Below, one piece after another: positions 49,268 to 58,062 of a stretch of 64,000 bases of DNA (positions are counted from its first letter, which is position 1; each line of letters opens with the position of its first letter). Source of the DNA: Prevotella sp. ne3005 (GTDB lineage: Bacteria; Bacteroidota; Bacteroidia; Bacteroidales; Bacteroidaceae); NCBI RefSeq assembly GCF_900110085.1, contig NZ_FOCK01000004.1, positions 186,001-250,000 on the forward strand, given 5' to 3'. Below the pieces are notes generated by a model, which worked only from the letters and a program-made list of their open reading frames with translations, did not search any database and was not told where the DNA came from. The translations under genes were made by a program, and so were the position numbers.

Positions 49268-51880
49268 ATGAAACGAATAAATAGGATACTAACTACTTGC
49301 CTGTGGTGTCTTTCTGCAGTATCGGCCATGGGCCAAATCTGGACGAATGTCGACCCCAAGATCGGGATGGAGGGTGTGGGGCGCACCTTCCCTGGTCCGT
49401 CGATGCCTTTTGGCATGTGCAAGCCAGGCCCTGACTGTGGCGTATTGCCCAATGTCGGCTGGGCCAAGATGCCTGAGAAGGTGACGGGTTTCTCGCAGAC
49501 CCATGTCAGTGGGACTGGTGGAGGTCAGAAGTATGGTAACATCCTGATACAGCCAGGTGTGGAGCCTCAGAAACGAGTCAATGAAGAGATTGCCTTAGGC
49601 TATTATGCCACCACCTTCGAGAATGGCATCCGGACGGAGATCACCACCTCTGAGCGATGCGCCTTCTATCGCATCCATTACCCCAAGGACGCCTTGCTGC
49701 TGATTGACGTGACCCACTATCTGGGTAAGGACTCCGTACCTGACAAACGCGAGAAACAGCAGTTTGTGGGGGCAGACATCGAGATCATCAACAACCACGA
49801 GGTACGGGGTTTTTCGCGCATTCGTGGTGGCTGGAACAATGGCGATGCCTATACGGTCTATTTCTGTCTGCAGTCAGACAAGCCCTTTGAGCAGAAAGGG
49901 AAAGACATCGTGGCCTTTGCCGACACGCTGGTGAACATCAAGGTGGGCATCTCGTATGTCAGCGAACAGCAGGCAAAAAGGAATATCCCTGCCAACGATT
50001 TCGACACCCAATTAAATAAGGTACGCGAGTGTTGGAATCAACAACTCAGTAAGATTCAGATCAAGGGCAGCGAGAGAGACAAGCGCATGTTCTATACAGC
50101 CCTTTACCATACGATGCTGATGCCCGTGGATAAGTCGGGGGAGAACCCCAAGTGGACGGAAAGTCCCTACTACGACGACTACTACGCCATCTGGGACACC
50201 TATCGCACCTCCACCCCACTCATCACCCTGCTCGACGAACAGCGAGAGGCCGACATCGTGAACGCCCTGCTGAATATCTACAAGCGAGAGGGATATATGC
50301 CTGATGCCCGTAGTGGCGACTGCAATGGACGAACCCAGGGAGGTTCGAATGCAGAGGTGGTCATCGCCGATGCCTTCGTCAAAGGCTTGAAGGGAATCGA
50401 CTACAACCTCGCCCTCCAGGCCATGCTGAAGGATGCAGAAGTAGACCCAGGGGCTGATCATGAGAAGCATGGACGAGGCGGACTGAAGGAATATACAGAA
50501 CTGGGCTATATCCCCTATGGCATCGACCGTGCTGGCAACCGTACTATCGAATATGCCTACAACGACTATTGTATCGCACTGGTAGCCAAAGGATTAGGGC
50601 GCACAGACATCTACGAGCAATATCTCAAACAGTCGAAAAACTGGAAGAACCTCTGGCGCTCCGACTATGAATGGGATGGGGTGAAGGGGTATATCATGCC
50701 CAAGGATGCCCAAGGCCGCTGGCTCGACTCCGTACCCTGGGGCCATTCGAAGGTCTATCATCCACAGATTCCCTATACGCCCATCACAAAGGTGGCGCCC
50801 TGGTATCTGCCTTGGTGGAGCACCTTCTTCTACGAGGCCCTCTCGGCAGAATACTCGTTGAGCATACCCCACGATGTGCCAGGACTGATTGAGGCCTGTG
50901 GGGGGGCAGAGACCTTCCGCAAGCGACTGGACATGTTCTTCGACCGCAAGCGCTATAACGTGGGCAACGAGCCCTCGTTCCTCACCCCCTGCCTCTACCA
51001 CTGGATAGGGCGGCCTGACCTGAGTTCAGACCGTGTGCGCGAGATTGTCACCTCGAACTATACCGACCAGCCCGATGGCCTCCCTGGCAACGACGACAGT
51101 GGAGCCATGTCCTCCTGGCTCGCCTTCCACATGATGGGCCTCTATCCCAATGCAGGCCAGAGCTACTACCTGCTCCATGCCCCCCTGATTCCAGAGTGGA
51201 CCCTGCAGCTCTGCAATGGCAAGACCCTGCGAGGCATCGTGAAGGGCAAAGGCACGCACTTCGAGAAGGTGACGCTGAATGGCAAGGTGCTGGACGATGC
51301 CCGCCTGGAGCATGCCGACCTGATGGAGGGTGGAGAACTCATGTTTCACGTCTCAACGAAAAAGCCCCAGAAAGCGGCCTCAGACTTTACTCCGAGTAAA
51401 GTGGAGGTTTACTCCGGGGAAAGTCCAGGTTTACTCCGAGTAAACCGTCAGTCGTGTACACCCCTCTTTACAGCACAGATATGTTTCACGCTCAATCGGC
51501 AATATCGCACATGGCCCCTCGTCTGTCGCTGGCTTGGCGACACATTGGTGGTCAGCTGTAAAGATGCCACCTATCTCACCCCCCGAAGCATCGTGGAGCA
51601 TGGCAAGGGCTTCTGCTGGGACATCCCCTCAGACGGGGCTGTGTATGAGGCCAAAGGCACCTTCGCCTTCATCTCCCTGGAGGCCCTGCACGATCTGCAG
51701 GAGAAAGGCTTCTTCGTCTATGACGGCGTCACCTGGCGCCTCGTGGACCAAGGCGACAGCCTCCATGTACGTGCAGACATCGACCAGACGGAGATGTGGA
51801 TAGCCCTCAAGGACGACTTGCCCTTCGTCGTGGAAATGCGGAACAACCCATTAGGAATAGACTGGAGAATAGAAGAATAA
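49268..51880 (+). CDS. GH92 alpha-mannosidase-like enzyme with C-terminal extension
   Basis: An 870-residue secreted exo-mannosidase. Signal peptide to about residue 24. The N-terminal GH92 domain opens with VDPKIGMEGVGRTFPGPSMP and GFSQTHVSGTGGG. The catalytic domain has WDTYRTSTPL, GRTQGGSNAEVVIADAFVKG and GLPGNDDSGAMSSW (N608, D609, D610), as expected for this calcium-dependent family. The usual end, ADLMEGGELMFHVS, comes near residue 700. About 165 further residues follow, starting with a segment (706-727) encoded by three small palindromes; that tail is unrecognised. The stop overlaps the histidine kinase start (TAATG). Confidence 0.9.
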   Translation: MKRINRILTTCLWCLSAVSAMGQIWTNVDPKIGMEGVGRTFPGPSMPFGMCKPGPDCGVLPNVGWAKMPEKVTGFSQTHVSGTGGGQKYGNILIQPGVEPQKRVNEEIALGYYATTFENGIRTEITTSERCAFYRIHYPKDALLLIDVTHYLGKDSVPDKREKQQFVGADIEIINNHEVRGFSRIRGGWNNGDAYTVYFCLQSDKPFEQKGKDIVAFADTLVNIKVGISYVSEQQAKRNIPANDFDTQLNKVRECWNQQLSKIQIKGSERDKRMFYTALYHTMLMPVDKSGENPKWTESPYYDDYYAIWDTYRTSTPLITLLDEQREADIVNALLNIYKREGYMPDARSGDCNGRTQGGSNAEVVIADAFVKGLKGIDYNLALQAMLKDAEVDPGADHEKHGRGGLKEYTELGYIPYGIDRAGNRTIEYAYNDYCIALVAKGLGRTDIYEQYLKQSKNWKNLWRSDYEWDGVKGYIMPKDAQGRWLDSVPWGHSKVYHPQIPYTPITKVAPWYLPWWSTFFYEALSAEYSLSIPHDVPGLIEACGGAETFRKRLDMFFDRKRYNVGNEPSFLTPCLYHWIGRPDLSSDRVREIVTSNYTDQPDGLPGNDDSGAMSSWLAFHMMGLYPNAGQSYYLLHAPLIPEWTLQLCNGKTLRGIVKGKGTHFEKVTLNGKVLDDARLEHADLMEGGELMFHVSTKKPQKAASDFTPSKVEVYSGESPGLLRVNRQSCTPLFTAQICFTLNRQYRTWPLVCRWLGDTLVVSCKDATYLTPRSIVEHGKGFCWDIPSDGAVYEAKGTFAFISLEALHDLQEKGFFVYDGVTWRLVDQGDSLHVRADIDQTEMWIALKDDLPFVVEMRNNPLGIDWRIEE
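51384..51446 (+). repeat. Three palindromic units inside the GH92 coding sequence
   Basis: ACTTTACTCCGAGTAAAGT (51384-51402) and GGTTTACTCCGAGTAAACC (51428-51446) are both perfect palindromes around a central C, with compensating base changes. Between them GGTTTACTCCGGGGAAAGTC is an imperfect copy. The frame stays open through all three. Confidence 0.8.
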
Positions 51881-53781
51881 TGAAACGACTATTGACAATT
51901 ATTGGCTTTTTGACATGGTGGGGGCTACTTTACGCAAGTAACCCTGATGGCAGGGATGCAGAAGAAGCCCTGGCACAGATCGACAACCAGATAGCCCAAT
52001 ACCATCAGAAGGGTGACACAGAGAAAGAGAGTGAGGCCCGATGGCAGAAGATTCAGACCCTCAAGAACTTCTCGATGACAGAGAAACAGGCAGAAGAAGC
52101 CCTGATCCAGATGGAATGGTTCCGAAACAACCAGCAGTGGGACAACTATTACCGTAGCTGGCAGCTCAGGTCGAATGCCCTGAGTGCAATGGGAAAGCTG
52201 CAGCTGGCACTTCAGGAGACACAACGCATGCTGAGCGATGCCAAGGAGCGCAACAACAAACTGGGACATGCGATGGCCTACAAGCAGATTGGCGTCATCT
52301 ATCTGAACATGAAACAGACGGAACCAGCCGTAGACGCCTTGCAGCACTATGCCGAACTGATGAAGGACGAAGAGAGTGACATCAGTTCGCTGAGCAATAT
52401 CTACTACCGCATGGCCAAGGCTTACGACTACGATGAAGCTTACGATAAAGAACTGCAAGTGACAAACGACTGGCAGAGATTCCTTCGTGAAAAGGTAGGC
52501 CTAAGGACAGACCCGGAGGCAAGGGAGTGTTACAATGCCTGGTATCTGGCAAAAGCTGCCGCCTACATCGGACTGAAACAATTCGAGAATGCCCGAGAGG
52601 CCCTCGACTCAGCAAGCTACCACGCCCACCTGATCAATACGTCACTCAGTCTGCACCACACCTATAAGATGCAGGCCCGTTACTATCTGGCACGAGGCGA
52701 TGCTGCCAACGCACTGCTCTATACCGACAGCGTCAGACTGGTCACCAATGAGAAAGACGACCATACCAGCGAGATCAGGGCACAGGCGCTGATGATGCTG
52801 GACAGGGGTTCAGAGGCCGCAGAGATCTATCAGAGACTTTACCACGAGAAGGATTCTGTCTTCGGACGCGATGCCCGTCAGCACCTCGACGAGCTGAACA
52901 CGCTGTTCCAGATCGATGAGCTCAAGACTGAACAGCAGCGCACCAAGTTCCGCTACACGCTGATTGCCGCATCCTCCATCGTCCTGGCACTGGTGGTATT
53001 ACTCATCTTTGGCAGGCGCAACACCATCAGACAGAAGAAGGTCAATGAACAGCTCCGCATTGCCAACGAACGAGCCATCGTATCATCAAAGATGAAGACG
53101 GAATTCATCCGTAACATCTCCCACGAGATACGTACGCCACTGAACATCGTCTCTGGATTCACGCAGATACTGACCTCACCAGACATGGAACTGCCAGCAG
53201 GCAGCAAACGCGATATCCAGGAAAGGGTGACGGAGAATACAGACCGTATCACCAAGCTCGTGGACCGTATGCTCGAACTGAGCGACGTGAATAACGAAAC
53301 CCTCATCGATCGAAACGACCAGACCAATGCCCTCAACATCGTGTCGCAGGCCATCGACTACTCTGGCATCGCCCTCCATACGCGTCCTGGCAATGCTGAC
53401 GCCGCCGTAGTGTTCAATACTCTCGACAACGAAGAGCTCGCCTCTTCCGAGGCGCTGCTCACCAATAGCCGATATGCCGTCCACGCTCTGGCCCAGCTGT
53501 TGGAGAACGCAGTAAAGTTCACAAAGGAGGGCAGCATCACGCTGCGTATGACATCATCTGGCACCAAGGTCTGCTTCTCCGTTGAGGATACTGGCATCGG
53601 CATCCCTGCAGATCAGACGGAGCACATCTTCGAAGAGTTCGTACAGCTCAACGAGTTTGCCGATGGTGCTGGCATCGGACTGACTGTGGCCCGTTCCATC
53701 GCCCAGCGTATGGGCGGCAACCTGTGGTTGGATACTGACTATACTCAGGGTGCACGTTTTGTACTTGAACTACTTAAGTAA
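51880..53781 (+). CDS. TPR-containing sensor histidine kinase (orphan)
   Basis: A 633-residue membrane kinase. The ATG at 51880 gives a signal/anchor segment (MKRLLTIIGFLTWWGLLYA). Residues about 25-370 are helical TPR-like repeats, expected in the periplasm. One membrane helix follows (YTLIAASSIVLALVVLLIFG, near 390). The HisKA phosphorylation site is H415 in SHEIRTPLNIVSGF. The HATPase has the N box (ENAVKFT), GIGIP and GAGIGLTVARSIAQRMGG. No receiver domain or response regulator is encoded nearby, so its partner lies elsewhere. TAATG overlap with GH92 suggests coupled translation. Confidence 0.9.
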   Translation: MKRLLTIIGFLTWWGLLYASNPDGRDAEEALAQIDNQIAQYHQKGDTEKESEARWQKIQTLKNFSMTEKQAEEALIQMEWFRNNQQWDNYYRSWQLRSNALSAMGKLQLALQETQRMLSDAKERNNKLGHAMAYKQIGVIYLNMKQTEPAVDALQHYAELMKDEESDISSLSNIYYRMAKAYDYDEAYDKELQVTNDWQRFLREKVGLRTDPEARECYNAWYLAKAAAYIGLKQFENAREALDSASYHAHLINTSLSLHHTYKMQARYYLARGDAANALLYTDSVRLVTNEKDDHTSEIRAQALMMLDRGSEAAEIYQRLYHEKDSVFGRDARQHLDELNTLFQIDELKTEQQRTKFRYTLIAASSIVLALVVLLIFGRRNTIRQKKVNEQLRIANERAIVSSKMKTEFIRNISHEIRTPLNIVSGFTQILTSPDMELPAGSKRDIQERVTENTDRITKLVDRMLELSDVNNETLIDRNDQTNALNIVSQAIDYSGIALHTRPGNADAAVVFNTLDNEELASSEALLTNSRYAVHALAQLLENAVKFTKEGSITLRMTSSGTKVCFSVEDTGIGIPADQTEHIFEEFVQLNEFADGAGIGLTVARSIAQRMGGNLWLDTDYTQGARFVLELLK

Positions 53782-53813
53782 AGGTAAAAAGGTAAAAAAG
53801 TAAAAAGGTAAAG
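53778..53813 (+). repeat. Octamer array before the phosphatase-GH92 gene
   Basis: It begins with GTAAAG containing the kinase TAA stop, then GTAAAAAG, GTAAAAAA, GTAAAAAG and GTAAAG. It ends 2 bp before the ATG. Confidence 0.85.
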
Positions 53814-53815
53814 AT

Positions 53816-56800
53816 ATGAACCAGAGAGTTTTTAATATGGTAATAGGTGCGGTAAAAGGTCTTTTGCCCTTTTGCCTTCTTACCTTTTTACCTTTAACGA
53901 TGTCTGCCCAGACGAATGAGCAGATGGGTGGCGTCTATTACGCCTATCCTGTGACAGAGACAGTGTTGGCAGAAGCCCCCGAGGGCTACAAACCCTTTTA
54001 TATCTCCCACTATGGGCGTCATGGTTCACGCTGGCTGACGAATGACAACCGCTATATCTGGGTGAACAAGCATTTTGAGGATCAGAAGAACCTGACGAAG
54101 CTTGGCTTGGATGTTCGCAAGCGTTTGAATAAGATTTGGAAGAACGCCAAAGGCAATGGCGGACAGTTGACCAAGCTTGGTGGTCGCCAGCATCGTGGTA
54201 TCGCCAAGAGGATGTATCAGAACTTCCCCCAGCTCTTTACGGCTGAGGCCCATCTGACTGCCCACTCCAGTACAGTAAGCCGTTGTAAGACCAGCATGGA
54301 AAATTTCGTGGCAGAGCTGAAGTCCCAGAATCCGTCCATCCTGCTCGACCCCATCACCCGTGAGGAGGATATGGCCTGGATAGCCTATACCTCACCAGAG
54401 CAGAAAGCATTGGAGGGTCGCACAAATGTACCTTTGAAGATCTCACCTGACAGATTTGTCAAGGCGCTGTTCAAAGACCCGTCGAAGGTGAAAGACCCAA
54501 CAAAGCTGCTCATGGAACTACACACCATCGCCTCAGACATGCAGGATGTGGAACTCGACGTCTCGCTCTACGACCTCTTCACCCCAGAAGAGATGCAGGC
54601 TGTCTATGCCAAGAACAACGAGAGCATGACCATCGTCCATGGTGACGTGATAGGGAATGAAGGCATCCCAGCCCGATGTGCCATCTCACTCTGGCAAAGG
54701 ATAGAGGCAGATGCCGAGACAGCCATCGCCTATGGAGGTGTGGGCGCTGACCTCAGATTCGGACACGACTCTAACCTCTTCCGACTGATGACGCTGATGG
54801 GGTTGGATATCCAGGGGAAGCCCATGGACGATCTGCTGCCCATGGCTGCTAATCTGCAGATCGTGTTTTATCGGAACACACAGGGAGAGGTGCTTGTGCA
54901 GTTTTTGCGAAACGAACGTTCCATGGGTTTCATGACCTGGAAAGAGCTGAAGCAACAAGTGAATGACCGCATCCATCACTTCGGGCATCTGCAACGGCTT
55001 TGTGCCCTTAACACGATGGTGGGAACGGCCCCTGCCAATACCAAGACGGCAGGCCTCTTTGGCAAAGGTTCCGAGGAACATGGTCAGACCCTGCCCGCCG
55101 TCCTCGTCCCCAATGGTCAGAACTTCTGGACCCCTCAGACTCGCGACACAGAGAAGAAGTGCGTGGCACCTTATTATTATACGGACTCTCTCTTTCAGGG
55201 CATCCGCAACAGCCACTGGGTCGTGGGAGGTTGTACACAGGATTACGGCTCCTTTACGCTGGCAGCACTGGGTGGCTCACTCCGTCTCAGACCAGAGGAA
55301 CGGGCTACGCCTTTTTCCCATTCAGAAGAGGTTTCACATCCCCACTACTATGCTGTACGGCTGCCTGACGAGCATCTGAAGCTGGAGCTGACAGCCACGA
55401 GCCATACGGCTATCTTCCGCATCACACCAGAACAAGACGGACCTGTGCATATCGTCCTCAACCACAACAGCGACGAGGGCGAGGGGTATCTGGAAGTGAA
55501 CAATGTCGATGGCATCGTCTACGGCTATAACCCCGTCCATCGAATCTATCAGGGTTGGGGGGAGCAGGCTGGCATCGACGGACATTATCTGTTGCAGTGT
55601 TACGACCCTATTACGGATTATGGCTGCGACAGTCTGTGTGTGTGGCTCACCTTCCAGGGGAAAGCCCATGAGCCGATTATCCTCAAGGCTGCTTCCTCTT
55701 TTACCAGCAAGACAGGAGCAGAGCGCAACTTCGCCTTCGAGGCTGAGGGACATGATTTCGAGAGTATGATGCAACAAACGGCCCAGCAATGGATTGACCG
55801 TGTGCATACCATAGACGTGGAGGATCAGGATACGGCCAAAGTGAATCAGTTCTATGGCGCCTTGTATCGGGCCTCGTTCCTGCCTCGTGAGATGAGCGAT
55901 ACGGATGGCACCTACCCCAAGTTTGCCAATGGCGAACTCGTAGAAGGAAGTGAGAGAAAGTATTATGGCGACTTCTCCATGTGGGACACTTATCGTGCCC
56001 TGCATCCACTCTATACACTGATAGCCCCTAAAGAGTCGGCAGACATGATGCAGTCGTTGGTGACGATGTATGAGGAAGGCGGCTGGTTGCCTATCTTCCC
56101 TTGTTGGAACTCCTACACTGCAGCCATGATTGGCGACCACTGCGCAGCCACCCTGGCAGATGCCTATGTCAAGGGTATCAGGGACTTCGATTATGAAAAA
56201 GCCTACGAGGGTATGCGTAAGAACGCCTTCGAGACACCAGCCTCGTTCGAAGACTACAAGAACGGCATGGGTCGCAGGGCCCTGACATCATATCTGAAGT
56301 ATGGTTATATCCCCTTGGAGGATGGGGTGAAAGAAGCCTTCCACCAGGACGAGCAGACCTCACGTACCTTGGAATATGCCTTTGATGACTTCGCTGTTGC
56401 CCAGCTAGCCAAAGCTCTTGGTAAGGAGGAGGACTATCAGGAACTGATGCGTCGCTCCGAGAACTGGCGTAATGTCATCAACCCCAAGACAGGCTACTGC
56501 GACGGAAGATATCAGACGGGAAAGTTTGAAGACAACACTGACTTCATCCATCGCAAACCATATATCACGGAGGGTGCCACCTGTCACTACACCTGGTACG
56601 TGCCTCAGAACGTTGAGGGATTAGTAGGGATGCTGGGTGGCCAGGAAAAGTTCGAGGCCAAGCTGGATTCCCTGTTTACTGAGGGCAGGTACTGGCATGG
56701 CAATGAGCCCTGCCACCAGATAGCCTACCTCTATGATTTCGTTGGCAAACGTGAGAAGACCATTGAACGTGTGGCCCATATTCTCGATACTGAGTATAAT

Positions 56801-57040
56801 GATACCCCTGGAGGACTCTCTGGCAATGATGACGCAGGACAGATGTCGGCTTGGTACGTCTTCTCGTCGATGGGTTTCTATCCCGTCTGCCCAGCAACCA
56901 GCCGTTATATGCTGGCAGCCCCCCGTTTCCAGAAGGTCACGCTCAATCTGCAGGATGGCAAGCAATATACTATCACGCCTACCTCACTGCCTAAAGACAG
57001 GAACTATATTACCCAAGAAGAGATTCTACAGGGAAATTAA
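53816..57040 (+). CDS. Histidine acid phosphatase-GH92 fusion protein
   Basis: A 1074-residue secreted fusion. Signal peptide to about residue 31, its core LPFCLLTFLPL encoded by reversed octamers. Residues about 35-400 are a branch-2 histidine phosphatase: R68-H69-G70-S71-R72 (HYGRHGSRWL) gives the phospho-accepting His, and H317-D318 (FGHDSN) the proton donor. From about residue 465 a complete GH92 follows: HWVVGGCTQDYGSFTLAALG, WDTYRALHPLYTLI, and GGLSGNDDAGQMSAW (N1004, D1005, D1006). Both active sites look intact. A joint action on phosphorylated mannose glycans is the obvious inference. The stop overlaps the convergent glycosyltransferase stop by 4 bp. Confidence 0.88.
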   Translation: MNQRVFNMVIGAVKGLLPFCLLTFLPLTMSAQTNEQMGGVYYAYPVTETVLAEAPEGYKPFYISHYGRHGSRWLTNDNRYIWVNKHFEDQKNLTKLGLDVRKRLNKIWKNAKGNGGQLTKLGGRQHRGIAKRMYQNFPQLFTAEAHLTAHSSTVSRCKTSMENFVAELKSQNPSILLDPITREEDMAWIAYTSPEQKALEGRTNVPLKISPDRFVKALFKDPSKVKDPTKLLMELHTIASDMQDVELDVSLYDLFTPEEMQAVYAKNNESMTIVHGDVIGNEGIPARCAISLWQRIEADAETAIAYGGVGADLRFGHDSNLFRLMTLMGLDIQGKPMDDLLPMAANLQIVFYRNTQGEVLVQFLRNERSMGFMTWKELKQQVNDRIHHFGHLQRLCALNTMVGTAPANTKTAGLFGKGSEEHGQTLPAVLVPNGQNFWTPQTRDTEKKCVAPYYYTDSLFQGIRNSHWVVGGCTQDYGSFTLAALGGSLRLRPEERATPFSHSEEVSHPHYYAVRLPDEHLKLELTATSHTAIFRITPEQDGPVHIVLNHNSDEGEGYLEVNNVDGIVYGYNPVHRIYQGWGEQAGIDGHYLLQCYDPITDYGCDSLCVWLTFQGKAHEPIILKAASSFTSKTGAERNFAFEAEGHDFESMMQQTAQQWIDRVHTIDVEDQDTAKVNQFYGALYRASFLPREMSDTDGTYPKFANGELVEGSERKYYGDFSMWDTYRALHPLYTLIAPKESADMMQSLVTMYEEGGWLPIFPCWNSYTAAMIGDHCAATLADAYVKGIRDFDYEKAYEGMRKNAFETPASFEDYKNGMGRRALTSYLKYGYIPLEDGVKEAFHQDEQTSRTLEYAFDDFAVAQLAKALGKEEDYQELMRRSENWRNVINPKTGYCDGRYQTGKFEDNTDFIHRKPYITEGATCHYTWYVPQNVEGLVGMLGGQEKFEAKLDSLFTEGRYWHGNEPCHQIAYLYDFVGKREKTIERVAHILDTEYNDTPGGLSGNDDAGQMSAWYVFSSMGFYPVCPATSRYMLAAPRFQKVTLNLQDGKQYTITPTSLPKDRNYITQEEILQGN
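53861..53898 (-). repeat. Reversed octamer units in the fusion's signal peptide
   Basis: On the minus strand: GTTAAAG, GTAAAAAG, GTAAGAAG, GCAAAAGG, GCAAAAGA. Bases 53880-53896 are exactly complementary to 53779-53795 in the upstream array (17 bp). Confidence 0.8.
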
Positions 57041-58062
57041 TGGTGTTTCTCCATGCCCGTCCACTTACGGAGGCGACGGGAGAGGGATTTCCAGATATGG
57101 CTGAAGTTACCATAGCGCAGATTCAGCCATAGTTCTTCCAGTGAGTTCTGAACCTTAATCCATGGATGGTTCCAGGCATTGGCTTTATAGAGCCGTTCCA
57201 GATAGGCCTTGTTCTCAACAACTGCCGAGGAATGACGCAAGGGGAAGCTGAGTTCATAGCGCTGCATGGTGAACATCCTACGAATACGATGAGGAGTTGT
57301 CTTCAGCTCTGCAGAGAAATGGGTGGAGTCCGCCATCAGTCCGATGTTGTTGATCTGGTTCTTCGCAGGCATGATGGCCAACGAATTGTGTAACAGCATG
57401 TCTGCCCAATAAATCGTCTCGAAATACTCCTTGCCACTCTGACTGTGATCATGGAACATCTGCATCATATCGCTGCGCAGATGGCGCTCACGGGCTATCT
57501 GCTCCAAGTGCTGGCGCTTTTGGGAGTCGCGCATGAATCCATACGTTGGATCCCAGCGCTCTGCCACCCGTCGCCAGGATGCCCAGCCCCAGATAGAGAA
57601 GGCGGAGGTGAAGAAATAGCTGTCCTCGCAATCAGGCGACACCTCATCGATATTGAAGCCTGCCACCATCGAGACACGTTCGTCATGCTCATACTTATCG
57701 AGCATCTCCTTACAAAAGGGGAAGAACGACTGCGAGGGCACCACATCATCCTCCAACACGATGACCTTATCGGCCAAGGAAAAAGCCCAACGATGGGAAC
57801 GGAAGCCAGAGGGGTCACAGCCCTCGTTATGGTCGAGGTAGTTGCGATGCACCTCACACTCCCAGTCGATATGCTCATCGCTGACTATCTCCCTGCAAGC
57901 CTCGATACCTGCCATATCCTTCTCTCCACGAGGCCCATCCTGATAGAGCAACAGCTTTGAAGGGCGCGCCTGGCGCACGGCCTCAAACACCTGTCGGAAA
58001 GTGTCGCTACGGGTAAAGAACAGCATCAATACGGCAATATCTGTCTTGGCGGGGTGCTTCAT
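57037..58062 (-). CDS. GT-A type glycosyltransferase
   Basis: A 341-residue cytosolic or membrane-associated transferase. IAVLMLFFTRSDTFRQVFEA opens a GT-A fold, and VIVLEDDVVPSQSFF contains the acidic metal-binding cluster. SIWGWASWRRVAERWD is a conserved block of the family often annotated hemolysin HlpA-like or GNT-I-like in Bacteroidota. It is the last gene of a flippase-LicD-glycosyltransferase run; its start overlaps the LicD gene stop by 4 bp. It most likely adds a sugar to a surface polysaccharide. Confidence 0.82.
   Translation of the reverse strand: MKHPAKTDIAVLMLFFTRSDTFRQVFEAVRQARPSKLLLYQDGPRGEKDMAGIEACREIVSDEHIDWECEVHRNYLDHNEGCDPSGFRSHRWAFSLADKVIVLEDDVVPSQSFFPFCKEMLDKYEHDERVSMVAGFNIDEVSPDCEDSYFFTSAFSIWGWASWRRVAERWDPTYGFMRDSQKRQHLEQIARERHLRSDMMQMFHDHSQSGKEYFETIYWADMLLHNSLAIMPAKNQINNIGLMADSTHFSAELKTTPHRIRRMFTMQRYELSFPLRHSSAVVENKAYLERLYKANAWNHPWIKVQNSLEELWLNLRYGNFSHIWKSLSRRLRKWTGMEKHH

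Noticed and set aside
51796..51879. Longer histidine kinase start at 51796
   Set aside because: The extension is out-of-frame GH92 coding sequence; the ATG at 51880 starts a signal/anchor segment and forms TAATG with the upstream stop.
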